DNA of 64,000 nucleotides from Mariniphaga sp041686935 (lineage in GTDB: Bacteria > Bacteroidota > Bacteroidia > Bacteroidales > Prolixibacteraceae). How positions within the stretch are numbered: position 1 is the stretch's first letter; each line of letters begins with the position of its first letter. The stretch spans positions 62,001 to 126,000 of the forward strand of contig JAWLCW010000010.1 of the NCBI GenBank assembly GCA_041686935.1, written 5' to 3'. Positions 44,150 to 52,608 of this stretch are shown piece after piece. Under the pieces are notes generated by a model. It made no database searches. It was not told where the DNA came from and was given only the letters and a program-made list of their open reading frames with translations. The position numbers and the translations under genes were made by a program.

Positions 44150-45301
44150 ATGCTGGAATCTTTTACTAATGCCTGGTCTGAGTTGTCAGTTGCCGAATTG
44201 GTTTTACTGATTGTTTTTGGTTTCATTTATTCTTTCCGGTTGATTTACCTGATAATTTTTACAGGCAGGGTTGCGTATATCAAACCCCAGGCTCCAGACA
44301 AAGGAGAGCCGGTTACGATAATTTCGGTATTCAGAAATGAAGAAGAAAATTTAAAAAAGAATATGCCGGTTCTGCTTTCGTTTAAAAAAGAAGAATATGA
44401 AGTTGTTGCTGTTGACGACTTTTCGATGGACAATTCCCTTACGGTTTTGGGTTTAATGAAAGAAAACAACTGCAACCTCCGTATAACTTCGCTAAATCAG
44501 GAAACACGTTTTTCGGAGAAAGTGGCCCGAAATATTGCTATAAAAGGCGCCCGGCATGAATGGGTGGTGTCTGTACCCGCCTCTGCTGTGCTTTTTGGCT
44601 CAAAATGGCTTGAAGATTTTACCTGCCGGTTAAATAAAAACATCAATGTAATGATAGGTTATACGAATGTTGAAAAGAACAGAACCTGGCAGCATTTGGT
44701 TTTCAGGACAATTTTCTTTTTCCAGCAGTTAAAAAGTTTTGAGTTTACGGCTACCGGAATGCCTTATGTCATTTCTGAAGATAACGTTGTTTTCAGAAAA
44801 CAAAAGTATTTTGAAACAGGAGGTTACGGCGGAAAACTAACGGAGTCATTTGCCAACCTCGAATTAGTTGTTAATACTTTTATTGATAAAAAATCAACTC
44901 TTTTGCATTTGTCGGAACAATTTACCTTTAGGCTGAACCGGAAAATTAATACGCAGGAAATATTTGAATTGCTGATAAAAGGAATAAAAGTAAAGAAGCA
45001 TCTTTCGTTTTGGAAGAGATTTTTTTTGAATATTTCAGGTACAAATACCCTTTTGTTGCTCCCGGCAGCCCTGCTGATTTTTATTTTTTTGCCCGTATTT
45101 ATTCCATTGGTTTCCTTATTATTGTTAGTATTTGCGTTAGCCTATTCGCTTATCATAAAAAAAATACTTAACCGTTTGGATGAAAGTAAATTATTATTAC
45201 CTTCGTTATTGATACCGTTGGGTTTACCATATTTTGAGCTGTTTTTCCGTGCATTTTACCACAATTCAGAACATAAGAAGCGATGGAAGGGAAAAAAATA
45301 A
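44150..45301 (+). CDS. GT2-like membrane protein lacking the DXD motif
   Basis: A 383-residue protein with the plan of a membrane-bound family 2 glycosyltransferase. There is an N-terminal membrane segment (LVLLIVFGFIYSFRLIYLII), a GT-A domain (VTIISVFRNEEENLKKNMPV, YEVVAVDDFSMDNS) and two C-terminal membrane segments (LLLLPAALLIFIFLPVFIPL region). The nucleotide-binding Asp pair in AVDDFS is kept. The metal-binding DXD, expected where homologs read FTDAD, is replaced by VVSVPASAVLFGSKWLEDF. It may be inactive, metal-independent or repurposed. Its end overlaps the start of the sigma factor gene by 19 bases, so the two are translationally linked. Confidence 0.72.
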   Translation: MLESFTNAWSELSVAELVLLIVFGFIYSFRLIYLIIFTGRVAYIKPQAPDKGEPVTIISVFRNEEENLKKNMPVLLSFKKEEYEVVAVDDFSMDNSLTVLGLMKENNCNLRITSLNQETRFSEKVARNIAIKGARHEWVVSVPASAVLFGSKWLEDFTCRLNKNINVMIGYTNVEKNRTWQHLVFRTIFFFQQLKSFEFTATGMPYVISEDNVVFRKQKYFETGGYGGKLTESFANLELVVNTFIDKKSTLLHLSEQFTFRLNRKINTQEIFELLIKGIKVKKHLSFWKRFFLNISGTNTLLLLPAALLIFIFLPVFIPLVSLLLLVFALAYSLIIKKILNRLDESKLLLPSLLIPLGLPYFELFFRAFYHNSEHKKRWKGKK

Positions 45302-45894
45302 ATTTATCAGAAAAGGCTCGTCAGGACTACGAATTGGTTCTTAAAGCGCTGGATGGTGATGAGAAAGCCTTTACCCGTTTACTGTCGCGATACAAAGATG
45401 CCATTTACTTTATGTTGCTAAAGATGGTTAGCAACCGCAACGATGCCGAGGATTTAACTCTTGAAGCCTTTGGCAAAGCGTTTAAAAACCTGCACCAGTA
45501 TTCTCCAACCTATGCTTTTAGCACATGGCTTTTTAAAATAGCTTCAAACAACTGTATTGATTTTTTACGTCGGAAGAAGGGTACGTACATTACAATTGAA
45601 AATAATGGTGATCCGGGAGAAAACAGTGAAGCTGTAAAACTGAAATCGAAAGAACTGAATCCTGAAGAAAAACTTATCAGGCAACAAAAAGCAATATTGC
45701 TTCACCGGATTGTGAGGCGTTTAAAGCCCAGATACCGGACTTTAGTGGAACTCAGATATTTTCGTGAATATTCTTATGAGGAAATTGCCAACGAACTCGA
45801 AATACCTCTTGGTACGGTAAAAGCTCAATTGTTCAGAGCACGCGAAATGCTTTTTAAACTTATAGAGAACACTGAAATTGGTAAAGAAAATTAG
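45283..45894 (+). CDS. ECF-type RNA polymerase sigma factor
   Basis: A 203-residue sigma-70 family protein of the ECF group. Region 2 covers about 35-105 (DAEDLTLEAFGKAFKNLHQY, FSTWLFKIASNNCIDFLRR) and region 4 about 145-198 (LRYFREYSYEEIANELEIPL, GTVKAQLFRAREML). No anti-sigma gene is adjacent, and the gene lies in an operon-like run with the GT2-like gene and rsmG, so it may be controlled by expression level. Its targets cannot be seen. The ATG at 45283 lies inside the preceding gene; the next usable Met is much later, so this start is preferred. Confidence 0.92.
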   Translation: MEGKKINLSEKARQDYELVLKALDGDEKAFTRLLSRYKDAIYFMLLKMVSNRNDAEDLTLEAFGKAFKNLHQYSPTYAFSTWLFKIASNNCIDFLRRKKGTYITIENNGDPGENSEAVKLKSKELNPEEKLIRQQKAILLHRIVRRLKPRYRTLVELRYFREYSYEEIANELEIPLGTVKAQLFRAREMLFKLIENTEIGKEN

Positions 45895-45902
45895 TCAGTA
45901 AA

Positions 45903-46523
45903 ATGGAAATAATTCAAAAATACTTTTCCGGGCTGACACCTGAACAAATTATCGCTTTCCAAAGGTTAGATTCGCTTTATAAAGAATGGAATGCCCAAAT
46001 AAATGTGATTTCACGGAAAGATATAGATTCTCTTTACGAACGTCATGTTTTACATTCGCTTGCCATTGCAAAATTTATCCGTTTCACTGCCGGAACACAG
46101 GTGCTTGATGTGGGAACCGGCGGAGGTTTTCCGGGAATTCCGCTTGCCATTTTTTTCCCAAATACCCGGTTCCACCTGGTCGATTCCATCGGGAAAAAAA
46201 TAAAAGTGGTTCAGGAAGTGGCTGAATCGCTTGGTCTGGACAATATTTCGGCAGAGCAAATAAGAGCAGAACAGTTGAAGGGAAAGTACGATTTCGTTGT
46301 AAGCCGTGCGGTTACAAAACTCCCCGAATTTGTTTCCTGGATTCGGAAAAACATCTCATTAAAACAACAAAACGCCATTCCCAACGGGGTTATTTATCTG
46401 AAAGGTGGCAACCTGGAAGGTGAAATCCGCCCTTTCCGGAAAACTGCTTTTGTTCAGGATCTATCGGAATACTTTGAAGAAGAGTTTTTTGAAACAAAAA
46501 AATTGGTGTTCGTTACGCTTTAA
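45903..46523 (+). CDS. rsmG: 16S rRNA (guanine527-N7)-methyltransferase
   Basis: SAM-dependent enzyme that methylates G527 of 16S rRNA. It has 206 residues, the normal length. The N-terminal LDSLYKEWNAQINVISRKDI, DSLYERHVLHSLAI and the SAM motif VLDVGTGGGFPGIPLAIFFP identify it, with DFVVSRAVTKLPEFVSW further on. It starts 8 bases after the sigma factor stop and is the last gene of the group. It ends 6 bases from the convergent phosphofructokinase gene. Loss of the family enzyme in other bacteria gives low-level streptomycin resistance. Confidence 0.94.
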   Translation: MEIIQKYFSGLTPEQIIAFQRLDSLYKEWNAQINVISRKDIDSLYERHVLHSLAIAKFIRFTAGTQVLDVGTGGGFPGIPLAIFFPNTRFHLVDSIGKKIKVVQEVAESLGLDNISAEQIRAEQLKGKYDFVVSRAVTKLPEFVSWIRKNISLKQQNAIPNGVIYLKGGNLEGEIRPFRKTAFVQDLSEYFEEEFFETKKLVFVTL

Positions 46524-46529
46524 GAAACG

Positions 46530-47585
46530 TTACAAATATTCATCCCCAAACGAAACACCCATTTTCCTTCCTTTTTGTATGAGCGGATGATCGGGTTCAA
46601 CCAGCCGGAGATTTCCTCCCACTTCATCAAGAGGCACTGTTGTCAGGTCGCCTTTTTTTATGGCTACCATAGTTCCGTAGCAGCCTTCTGCTATGCACTG
46701 CGCTGCAAATGCTCCGTAGCGGGTGGCCAGAATCCGGTCCATAGGAGTCGGACTTCCGCCACGTTGAACATAGCCAAGTACAGTTTCCCGTGTTTCAATT
46801 TCGGTGTAAGTTGTAATAGCTTCGGAAAGGTAAGCAGCGGCCGAGCCTTTTTTAGGATGCTCTATTCCTTCGGCTACCACAACAATGGAGTAAGGCTTGT
46901 TGTCTTCGTAACGTTTTTCAATTTTTTTGCAAACCGAGCGTATGTTATAAGGTACTTCAGGAAGTAAAATAATATCTCCTCCACCTGCCATTCCTGAATA
47001 AAGTGCCAGCCAGCCTGCGTTGTGCCCCATTACCTCAATAATCATAACCCGCTGGTGCGAGTTGGCTGTAGTATGCAGCCGGTCAATTGCCTCAGTGGCA
47101 ATTTGTACAGCCGAATCGAATCCAAAAGTCACATCGGTACCCCATACATCATTATCAATCGTTTTTGGTATTCCAATAACATTCATCCCTTCCTGGGCAA
47201 GCATGTTGGCTGTTTTCATGGTTCCGTTTCCGCCAATACAAACAACACAGTCAAGCCCGAGATCCTTGTAAGTTTTTTTTATCATTTCAGGTTTGTCCGA
47301 CTTTTCAATCTCCCCCGAATCATTTTTTACAATTTTGTAGGGCTTTTCTCTCGATGTTCCCAATATAGTGCCGCCTACAGTGAGAATACCCGAAAGCTGC
47401 GATTCCTTCAGAACCATAAAATCCTTATTGATTAATCCTAAAAATCCGGCATTAAAACCATAAACCTCCATGCCGTACTCAACAATTGCTGTTTTACCAA
47501 CTCCTCTGATAGCTGCATTTAAACCCGGGCAGTCGCCGCCGGCAGTTAAAATGCCTATTCTTTTCGGTTTTTCTGTTGAATTCAT
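46530..47585 (-). CDS. pfkA: 6-phosphofructokinase
   Basis: Phosphorylates fructose 6-phosphate to the 1,6-bisphosphate. It has 351 residues. Landmarks are GILTAGGDCPGLNAAIRGVG at the N-terminus, GTSREKPYK, CIGGNGTMKTANML, PKTIDNDVWGTDVTFGFDSA with the catalytic Asp, and the substrate loop VMGHNAGWLALYSGMAGGGD. In the E. coli enzyme the third motif is GGDGS with an Asp that helps bind Mg-ATP; here it is Asn, as in part of the mixed ATP/PPi-dependent group. So the phosphoryl donor is not certain. The gene is alone on its strand and convergent with rsmG. Confidence 0.92.
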   Translation of the reverse strand: MNSTEKPKRIGILTAGGDCPGLNAAIRGVGKTAIVEYGMEVYGFNAGFLGLINKDFMVLKESQLSGILTVGGTILGTSREKPYKIVKNDSGEIEKSDKPEMIKKTYKDLGLDCVVCIGGNGTMKTANMLAQEGMNVIGIPKTIDNDVWGTDVTFGFDSAVQIATEAIDRLHTTANSHQRVMIIEVMGHNAGWLALYSGMAGGGDIILLPEVPYNIRSVCKKIEKRYEDNKPYSIVVVAEGIEHPKKGSAAAYLSEAITTYTEIETRETVLGYVQRGGSPTPMDRILATRYGAFAAQCIAEGCYGTMVAIKKGDLTTVPLDEVGGNLRLVEPDHPLIQKGRKMGVSFGDEYL

Positions 47586-47718
47586 AAACTAAAATTATGT
47601 TTTGTTCCTGGTTTGTACAGAAAATGACTACCGAATTTACAAAAGAAAATCTGAAAATTTTAATTTTGCATTCGTCAATTTACCAATGATGTTGATTAAT
47701 TAAGGATAGCGTTATAAG

Positions 47719-47749
47719 TTTGGCAATTAACCTTTTTCAATTATTTTTG
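47719..47749 (+). promoter_or_regulatory. Consensus Bacteroidota promoter of the DUF1080 gene
   Basis: TTTG at 47719-47722, exactly 19 bases, then TATTTTTG at 47742-47749: full agreement with TTTG-N19-TAnnTTTG. The ATG is 50 bases downstream, at 47799. This is the clearest promoter in the window. Confidence 0.8.
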
Positions 47750-47798
47750 TATTACAGGATGTAAAAATGAATCTTTAACCAATTAAATAGGATTAAAA

Positions 47799-48587
47799 AT
47801 GAAAAAAATTATTTCTTTCCTTTTTGCAGGTGCTCTAATATTTGGGATTTCATGCACCGGAGGACAAAAAAAATCATCGGATGATGCCGAAGAAAAATCG
47901 GCTATAGAAGAAGTGGGACCAAATGAGTTAACCCAGGAAGAAAATGAGCAGGGCTGGGTATTGTTGTTCGACGGCAAAACCAGTGAAGGCTGGCGCGGAG
48001 TAAACAAGCAGCATTTTCCTGCCGGCTGGAAAGTGGAGGACGGAACGTTGTTCTGCCAGGGTTCAGGCAGGGGAGAGGCCGGAGCTGAAGATGGCGGCGA
48101 TATCATTTACAACAAAGAGTTTTCTGATTTCCATTTAAAACTGGAATGGAAAGTGAGCGAAGGCGGAAACTCGGGTATCTTTTACCTGGGAAAAGAAGTG
48201 GAAGGATGGCCAATATACAGAACTGCACCCGAAATGCAGATTCTCGACAACGAACGCCACCCGGATGCCATGCTCGGAAAAGACGGAAACCGCATGGCCG
48301 GTTCGCTGTACGACCTGATTCCGGCAAAACCGCAAAATGCAAATCCTGCCGGCGAATGGAACTCGGCTGAAGTTTTGGTTTACCGCGGAACTGTGGTGCA
48401 CAAACAAAACGGCGAAACGGTGCTGGAATATCACCTGTGGACCGATGAGTGGAACGAACTGGTTGCCGGTTCAAAATTCCCCGGCCTCAACGAAGACTGG
48501 GCCAATGTGGCCAAATCGGGTTACATCGCCCTGCAGGACCATGGCGACGATGTTTGGTTCCGCAATATCAGAATAAGGGAACTGTAA
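47799..48587 (+). CDS. DUF1080 (3-keto-disaccharide hydrolase) family lipoprotein
   Basis: A 262-residue lipoprotein. The signal is MKKIISFLFAGALIFGISC with lipid Cys at 19. A Ser/Glu-rich linker follows, then the DUF1080 jelly-roll domain (residues about 50-262): WVLLFDGKTSEGWRGVNKQ, FPAGWKVEDGTLFCQGSG, FHLKLEWKVSEGGNSGIFYL, ending ALQDHGDDVWFRNIRIREL. Related domains act as 3-keto-glycoside hydrolases or carbohydrate-binding lectin-like folds. No oxidoreductase partner that would make 3-keto sugars is next to it. It has its own consensus promoter and terminator, hence a single-gene unit exported to the envelope. Confidence 0.9.
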   Translation: MKKIISFLFAGALIFGISCTGGQKKSSDDAEEKSAIEEVGPNELTQEENEQGWVLLFDGKTSEGWRGVNKQHFPAGWKVEDGTLFCQGSGRGEAGAEDGGDIIYNKEFSDFHLKLEWKVSEGGNSGIFYLGKEVEGWPIYRTAPEMQILDNERHPDAMLGKDGNRMAGSLYDLIPAKPQNANPAGEWNSAEVLVYRGTVVHKQNGETVLEYHLWTDEWNELVAGSKFPGLNEDWANVAKSGYIALQDHGDDVWFRNIRIREL

Positions 48588-48607
48588 AAATTCAAAAACG
48601 AATAGTG

Positions 48608-48645
48608 AATGGGGTAATTCTTTGAGATTTACCCCATTTTGTTTT
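48608..48645 (+). terminator. Terminator after the DUF1080 gene
   Basis: A 10-base stem (48608-48617 with 48629-48638) has an 11-base loop and is followed by a T-rich tract. Confidence 0.8.
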
Positions 48646-48655
48646 TCTTCTGAAA

Positions 48656-49669
48656 TTATTCCGGAAAATACCTGGAATCATTTAAAATTTGCTGATAATC
48701 TGTGTTTTTCATCAGTTCTGAAACTGTAATTTCCCTGTGCTTTTTCATGTATTGCCGGACAATCTGCCAGCCAATCCAAACGCCGCTTCTGCCGGGAGAT
48801 TCGGTGGGAAAACCGGTTGTGTATGGTCCGTCGTTAATAAAACGCAAAATGTCCATCCGTCGATTGGAATACAGCATTTTCCTTTCTACCAGAAAGTTCC
48901 ACATTTGAGGTTCGTTGTTTTGACACCACTTCAGTTGTTCTGCCGTGTAGCCAATTTTCAGGGTGTCGTGCACTTCAGGAAGCATGGCATCCACAAAATA
49001 CATCAGTTTTCCCTGGTGCACAATGTAGTCGAGCAGGGTAGTAGCGGTTCCCTGTTCATTAAACTCTGTCATTGCCCAGGCATAGGCCACATCAGAAACC
49101 AGCTTTTTAGGGTGCATGTTTTTTATTTTATACAGCGGAACATTGCTGAGTTGCTTATAATAACTGCATTCGCGGCCCAGGTATTTGTCGAGGCTCACAC
49201 CGATAATATTTTCTGCCGTAACCACCGACTGATTAAAACCCGAAATCATGGTGAAAAGGGTTGGCAGTTCTTTTTCAGGAAAGTGGTACTGAAAGTACTT
49301 AAATGCTTCTACAAGTTCTTCTTCTGTTTTTTTGAAGTCAGAAAACTCGTTTTCCACCAGCGTTTTAACATTCACAATCATGGTATCGGAAATAAATTCG
49401 CCCATGATTTCCGGGAAATGCTCTTCTTCAATTCCGCCAACACCAATTACTTTCCAGGTGAACAGGTCGAAAAATTCCGGGTATCTGTTTCGAAGCGTTG
49501 TTAATTCAGCCAGTGTATCCTGCAAAGGCAGGTTAAAAAGTTCCTGGTCGAAACGCACAATTTCTATTTCAGTTTCTATTTTCGAAATATCCACTTTCAA
49601 CGGATTACGGTTGCAGGAAGCAAGGAAGGTGATAAGTATTATAAGAAAGAAATATGTTTTCTGATTCAT
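48656..49669 (-). CDS. gldB: Gliding motility lipoprotein GldB
   Basis: Lipoprotein linked to the gliding/T9SS machinery. The start is set at 49669 (MNQKTYFFLIILITFLASC), giving a lipid-anchored protein of 337 residues; the earlier in-frame ATG adds a charged stretch in front of the signal. The mature N-terminus VDISKIETEIEIVRFDQELF and the C-terminus GVWIGWQIVRQYMKKHREI, MKNTDYQQILNDSRYFPE match the GldB family. In Flavobacterium, gldB is next to gldC and near nadE. Here gldC is missing and a small DUF6922 gene, transcribed the other way, lies between gldB and nadE. The protein is retained in many non-gliding Bacteroidota, so motility cannot be assumed. Confidence 0.9.
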   Translation of the reverse strand: MNQKTYFFLIILITFLASCNRNPLKVDISKIETEIEIVRFDQELFNLPLQDTLAELTTLRNRYPEFFDLFTWKVIGVGGIEEEHFPEIMGEFISDTMIVNVKTLVENEFSDFKKTEEELVEAFKYFQYHFPEKELPTLFTMISGFNQSVVTAENIIGVSLDKYLGRECSYYKQLSNVPLYKIKNMHPKKLVSDVAYAWAMTEFNEQGTATTLLDYIVHQGKLMYFVDAMLPEVHDTLKIGYTAEQLKWCQNNEPQMWNFLVERKMLYSNRRMDILRFINDGPYTTGFPTESPGRSGVWIGWQIVRQYMKKHREITVSELMKNTDYQQILNDSRYFPE

Positions 49670-49768
49670 TTCAAATTCATTTTCATTCAATACGAACTGG
49701 TTTTAATTTTATTGCAAATTTGAAACAAAAATAGCAGGCAGCCATTTATGAAATAGCTATTCACAGCA

Positions 49769-49784
49769 TATTTTTGTATTTTTG
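49769..49784 (+). promoter_or_regulatory. Two adjacent -7 boxes before the DUF6922 gene
   Basis: TATTTTTG occurs twice back to back (49769-49776 and 49777-49784), both matching TAnnTTTG. The ATG is at 49799. A TTTG at the -33 distance is not seen. Confidence 0.45.
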
Positions 49785-49798
49785 ATAAAAAATGAACA

Positions 49799-50098
49799 AT
49801 GCCGGAATTACTTGAAAAACTGAATAAAACATATTTTTGGGATATTGATCCTGATTTACTGGATGAGAATAAATCCAAAAGAATAATAATTGAACGGGTA
49901 ATGAATTTGGGGAATCTTCGGGAAATAAAATTAATATTAAGGCATTACGGAAAAGAAGAGGTTAAAAATACGGTTTGTAACCTGAATTACATTGACCCCA
50001 AAACGCTTAATTTTCTTTCGCTGCTTTTTCATGTTCCAATAAACGAATTTAAATGTTACATACGGAAACAATCGACCAATCAACCCTGGAGTTATTAA
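49799..50098 (+). CDS. Orphan DUF6922 domain protein (antitoxin-like)
   Basis: A 99-residue protein resembling the small DUF6922 proteins of Bacteroidota: YFWDIDPDLLDENKSKRIII, ERVMNLGNLREIKLIL, NYIDPKTLNFLSLLFHVPI and the closing FKCYIRKQSTNQPWSY. The C-terminus looks complete. From memory, such genes often precede an AbiEii-type nucleotidyltransferase, making a toxin-antitoxin or abortive-infection pair. Here no such gene follows: nadE starts 41 bases later. So it is either an orphan antitoxin or has another role. It lies divergently between gldB and nadE. It is AT-rich but not clearly foreign. Confidence 0.75.
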   Translation: MPELLEKLNKTYFWDIDPDLLDENKSKRIIIERVMNLGNLREIKLILRHYGKEEVKNTVCNLNYIDPKTLNFLSLLFHVPINEFKCYIRKQSTNQPWSY

Positions 50099-50139
50099 AG
50101 AGACTGAAATTTATTTAAAAGATTTATAATCATTGGTTT

Positions 50140-51783
50140 ATGAAAGTTGCACTGGCACAATTAAACTACATTATCGGCGATTTTGAAGGAAATGCTGCCA
50201 AAATAATTGAACACATTGGAAAGGCGAAAAATGCTGGCGCCAACCTCGTTGTTTTTTCCGAACTTTCGGTAACAGGCTATTATCCGCACGATTTGCTGGA
50301 GAAAAAGGAATTTATCCGAAAGGCCGAAGAAACAGTAAAACAAATTGCTGCCTCGTGCATTGGAATAGCAGCCATAGTCGGCGCACCCAGAATCAACGAA
50401 AATGAACAGGGGAAAACCCTGTATAATTCTGCTTTCTTTTTGGTCGATGGGAAAATTAAGTCGTTGCACAACAAGACACTTCTTCCTACCTACGACATTT
50501 TCGATGAATACCGCCACTTTGAGCCCAACACCGATTTTCATGTGGTTGAATACAAAAGCGAGCGCATTGCCGTTACCATCTGCGAAGATTTGTGGGACGA
50601 ACAACCCACTGCCAACGAGTTCGGTAAAAACAAACTGTATCGGGTTTCGCCCATGGAAGAACTGACCAGGCTGCAGCCCGATTTTGTGGTGAATATTTCT
50701 GCATCGCCTTTTTCGTACAACCAGGAAAACTGGCGGAAAGATGTGCTTGTTAAAAAGGCTAAAAAATATAAACTTTCCATTTTCTATGTGAACCAAACCG
50801 GCGCCCAAACCGAGCTTATTTTCGACGGAGGCTCGGTTTTTATCAACGAACAAGGTGAAATTGTAAAGGAACTGAAGTATTTTGAAGAAGATTTTCTGAT
50901 GGTTGATACCCAAAATCCGGGTGCATCAAAACTTCAGCCCAAAACAGACCGCATTGAAAAAATCCACGATGCGCTGGTTTTAGGGATTCGCGATTATTTT
51001 GTAAAAAATGGTTTCAGACAGGCAACCCTGGGACTTTCCGGTGGAATAGATTCTGCTGTTACTGTTGTGCTGGCAGTTAGGGCATTGGGATCTGAAAATG
51101 TGCGGGTGTTGTTGTTGCCCTCCAAATATTCTTCAGACCACAGTGTGGAAGATGCCCGGCAACTGGCCGAAAACCTGGGAATCAGATACGATATTGTAAA
51201 TATTCAGCAAGCAGTGGATGCTTTTGAAAAAGAGCTGACTTCGCTTTTTAAAGGAACACAGCCCGGTATTGCCGAAGAAAACATTCAGGCGCGGGCGCGG
51301 GGCATTTACCTGATGGCCATTTCCAATAAGTTCGGGCATATTCTGCTCAATACCACCAACAAAAGCGAGTGTGCTGTGGGGTACGGTACACTGTATGGCG
51401 ACATGAATGGCGGACTGGCTGTTTTGGGTGATGTATATAAAACCGACGTGTTTAAAATGGCTCGTTTTATGAATCGTGAACGGGAAATCATTCCTGAAAA
51501 TACTATTGTTAAACCACCTTCTGCCGAACTGCGCCCCGACCAGAAAGACACGGACTCGCTGCCCGAATACGAAATCCTGGACGAAATCCTGTTCAGCTTT
51601 ATCGAACAAAATCTCTCGCCAAACGAAATTGAAAACAAGGGTTTCGATCCGGAAACGGTAAAAAAAGTTATTCGGATGGTGAACACTACCGAGTATAAAC
51701 GTTTTCAGGCAGCGCCCATTTTGCGTGTGAGCTCAAAGGCTTTCGGATTTGGGAGAAAGATGCCACTGGTGGCAAAATATTGA
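50140..51783 (+). CDS. nadE: Glutamine-dependent NAD+ synthetase
   Basis: Makes NAD+ from nicotinate adenine dinucleotide with ammonia drawn from glutamine. The 547-residue protein is a fusion. The N-terminal nitrilase-type glutaminase (1-270) has its triad in VVFSELSVTGYYPHDLL (Glu41), LHNKTLLPTYD (Lys) and VTICEDLWDE (Cys). The C-terminal synthetase (about 285-547) has the P-loop TLGLSGGIDSAVTVVLAV, NTTNKSECAVGYGTLYGDM and the end LRVSSKAFGFGRKMPLVAKY. NadK, which uses the product, is encoded 2.3 kb downstream. Cytosolic. Confidence 0.95.
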   Translation: MKVALAQLNYIIGDFEGNAAKIIEHIGKAKNAGANLVVFSELSVTGYYPHDLLEKKEFIRKAEETVKQIAASCIGIAAIVGAPRINENEQGKTLYNSAFFLVDGKIKSLHNKTLLPTYDIFDEYRHFEPNTDFHVVEYKSERIAVTICEDLWDEQPTANEFGKNKLYRVSPMEELTRLQPDFVVNISASPFSYNQENWRKDVLVKKAKKYKLSIFYVNQTGAQTELIFDGGSVFINEQGEIVKELKYFEEDFLMVDTQNPGASKLQPKTDRIEKIHDALVLGIRDYFVKNGFRQATLGLSGGIDSAVTVVLAVRALGSENVRVLLLPSKYSSDHSVEDARQLAENLGIRYDIVNIQQAVDAFEKELTSLFKGTQPGIAEENIQARARGIYLMAISNKFGHILLNTTNKSECAVGYGTLYGDMNGGLAVLGDVYKTDVFKMARFMNREREIIPENTIVKPPSAELRPDQKDTDSLPEYEILDEILFSFIEQNLSPNEIENKGFDPETVKKVIRMVNTTEYKRFQAAPILRVSSKAFGFGRKMPLVAKY

Positions 51784-51803
51784 AAAACTATCTATTATAA
51801 GAA

Positions 51804-52607
51804 TCAACAGCACCTCATAACAGCTTCCATAAATTCATCAGGCTTTTCGGCGTGGAGCCAGTGCCCTGCCCCGGGAATATCAACAATGGTAGCTTCGGGG
51901 TATATTTGTTTAATCAAATCAATATCGTCATCCGTAATGTAGTTGGATTTCAGTCCGCGTATAAAAATTACCGGATAGCTGGTAATTGGGATTCGGTCTT
52001 CAAACCACAAACGATTAACCCCTCCCACAATTTCATCAAGGTATTCGTATAAGACTTCAACATTTAGCCTCCATTTATATTGTTTCGTTTTTTTATCTTT
52101 TATAACATTTTTAAGTAAAAATTGCCTGATTCGTTTATCATCAATTCGTTCACCCAGTAAGTCATCTACATCGTTTCGTTTTTTTACCCTGTTAAAATCC
52201 AACTCCTGCATGGCAAGCAAAATGTTCCGGTGCAAATGGTACTGGCTACTTTCTTTAAGTTGCAGGTAATCTTTTGGTGCGATGTCGGCAATTACCAGTT
52301 TTTCCACTTTTTCGGGGTAGTCAGCCGCAAACCACATGGCTGTTTTACCGCCCATACTGTGTCCCAGAAGTGTTGCCTTTTCAATGTGATTTTTATCGTA
52401 AAATTCAGCCAAATCGGTTTTCATGGCATCAAAAGTATGCTCATCGGCAAATGCAGATCGCCCGTGGTTTCGCTGGTCAATGATATAAACGGTAAGGTTT
52501 TCGGCCAGCTTTTTGCCCATGTTCAACCAATTGTCTGATGAACCATACAATCCGTGAATGATAATTACAACCGGGCCTTCTCCTTCTTTTCGGTAAAAAA
52601 GTTCCAT
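51804..52607 (-). CDS. Alpha/beta hydrolase (YbfF-like esterase)
   Basis: A 267-residue hydrolase starting at 52607 (MELFYRKEGEGPVVIIIHGL). An earlier in-frame start would overlap pdxJ by 65 bases and adds a sequence absent from the fold. The oxyanion loop is HGLYGSSDNW, the nucleophile elbow GHSMGGKTA (Ser near residue 93) and the catalytic His is in GAGHWLHAEKPDEF; DQRNHGRS follows the usual strand. The substrate is unknown; relatives act on acyl esters or thioesters. It starts 1 base after the pdxJ stop and is surely co-translated with it. Confidence 0.85.
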   Translation of the reverse strand: MELFYRKEGEGPVVIIIHGLYGSSDNWLNMGKKLAENLTVYIIDQRNHGRSAFADEHTFDAMKTDLAEFYDKNHIEKATLLGHSMGGKTAMWFAADYPEKVEKLVIADIAPKDYLQLKESSQYHLHRNILLAMQELDFNRVKKRNDVDDLLGERIDDKRIRQFLLKNVIKDKKTKQYKWRLNVEVLYEYLDEIVGGVNRLWFEDRIPITSYPVIFIRGLKSNYITDDDIDLIKQIYPEATIVDIPGAGHWLHAEKPDEFMEAVMRCC

Positions 52608-52608
52608 G

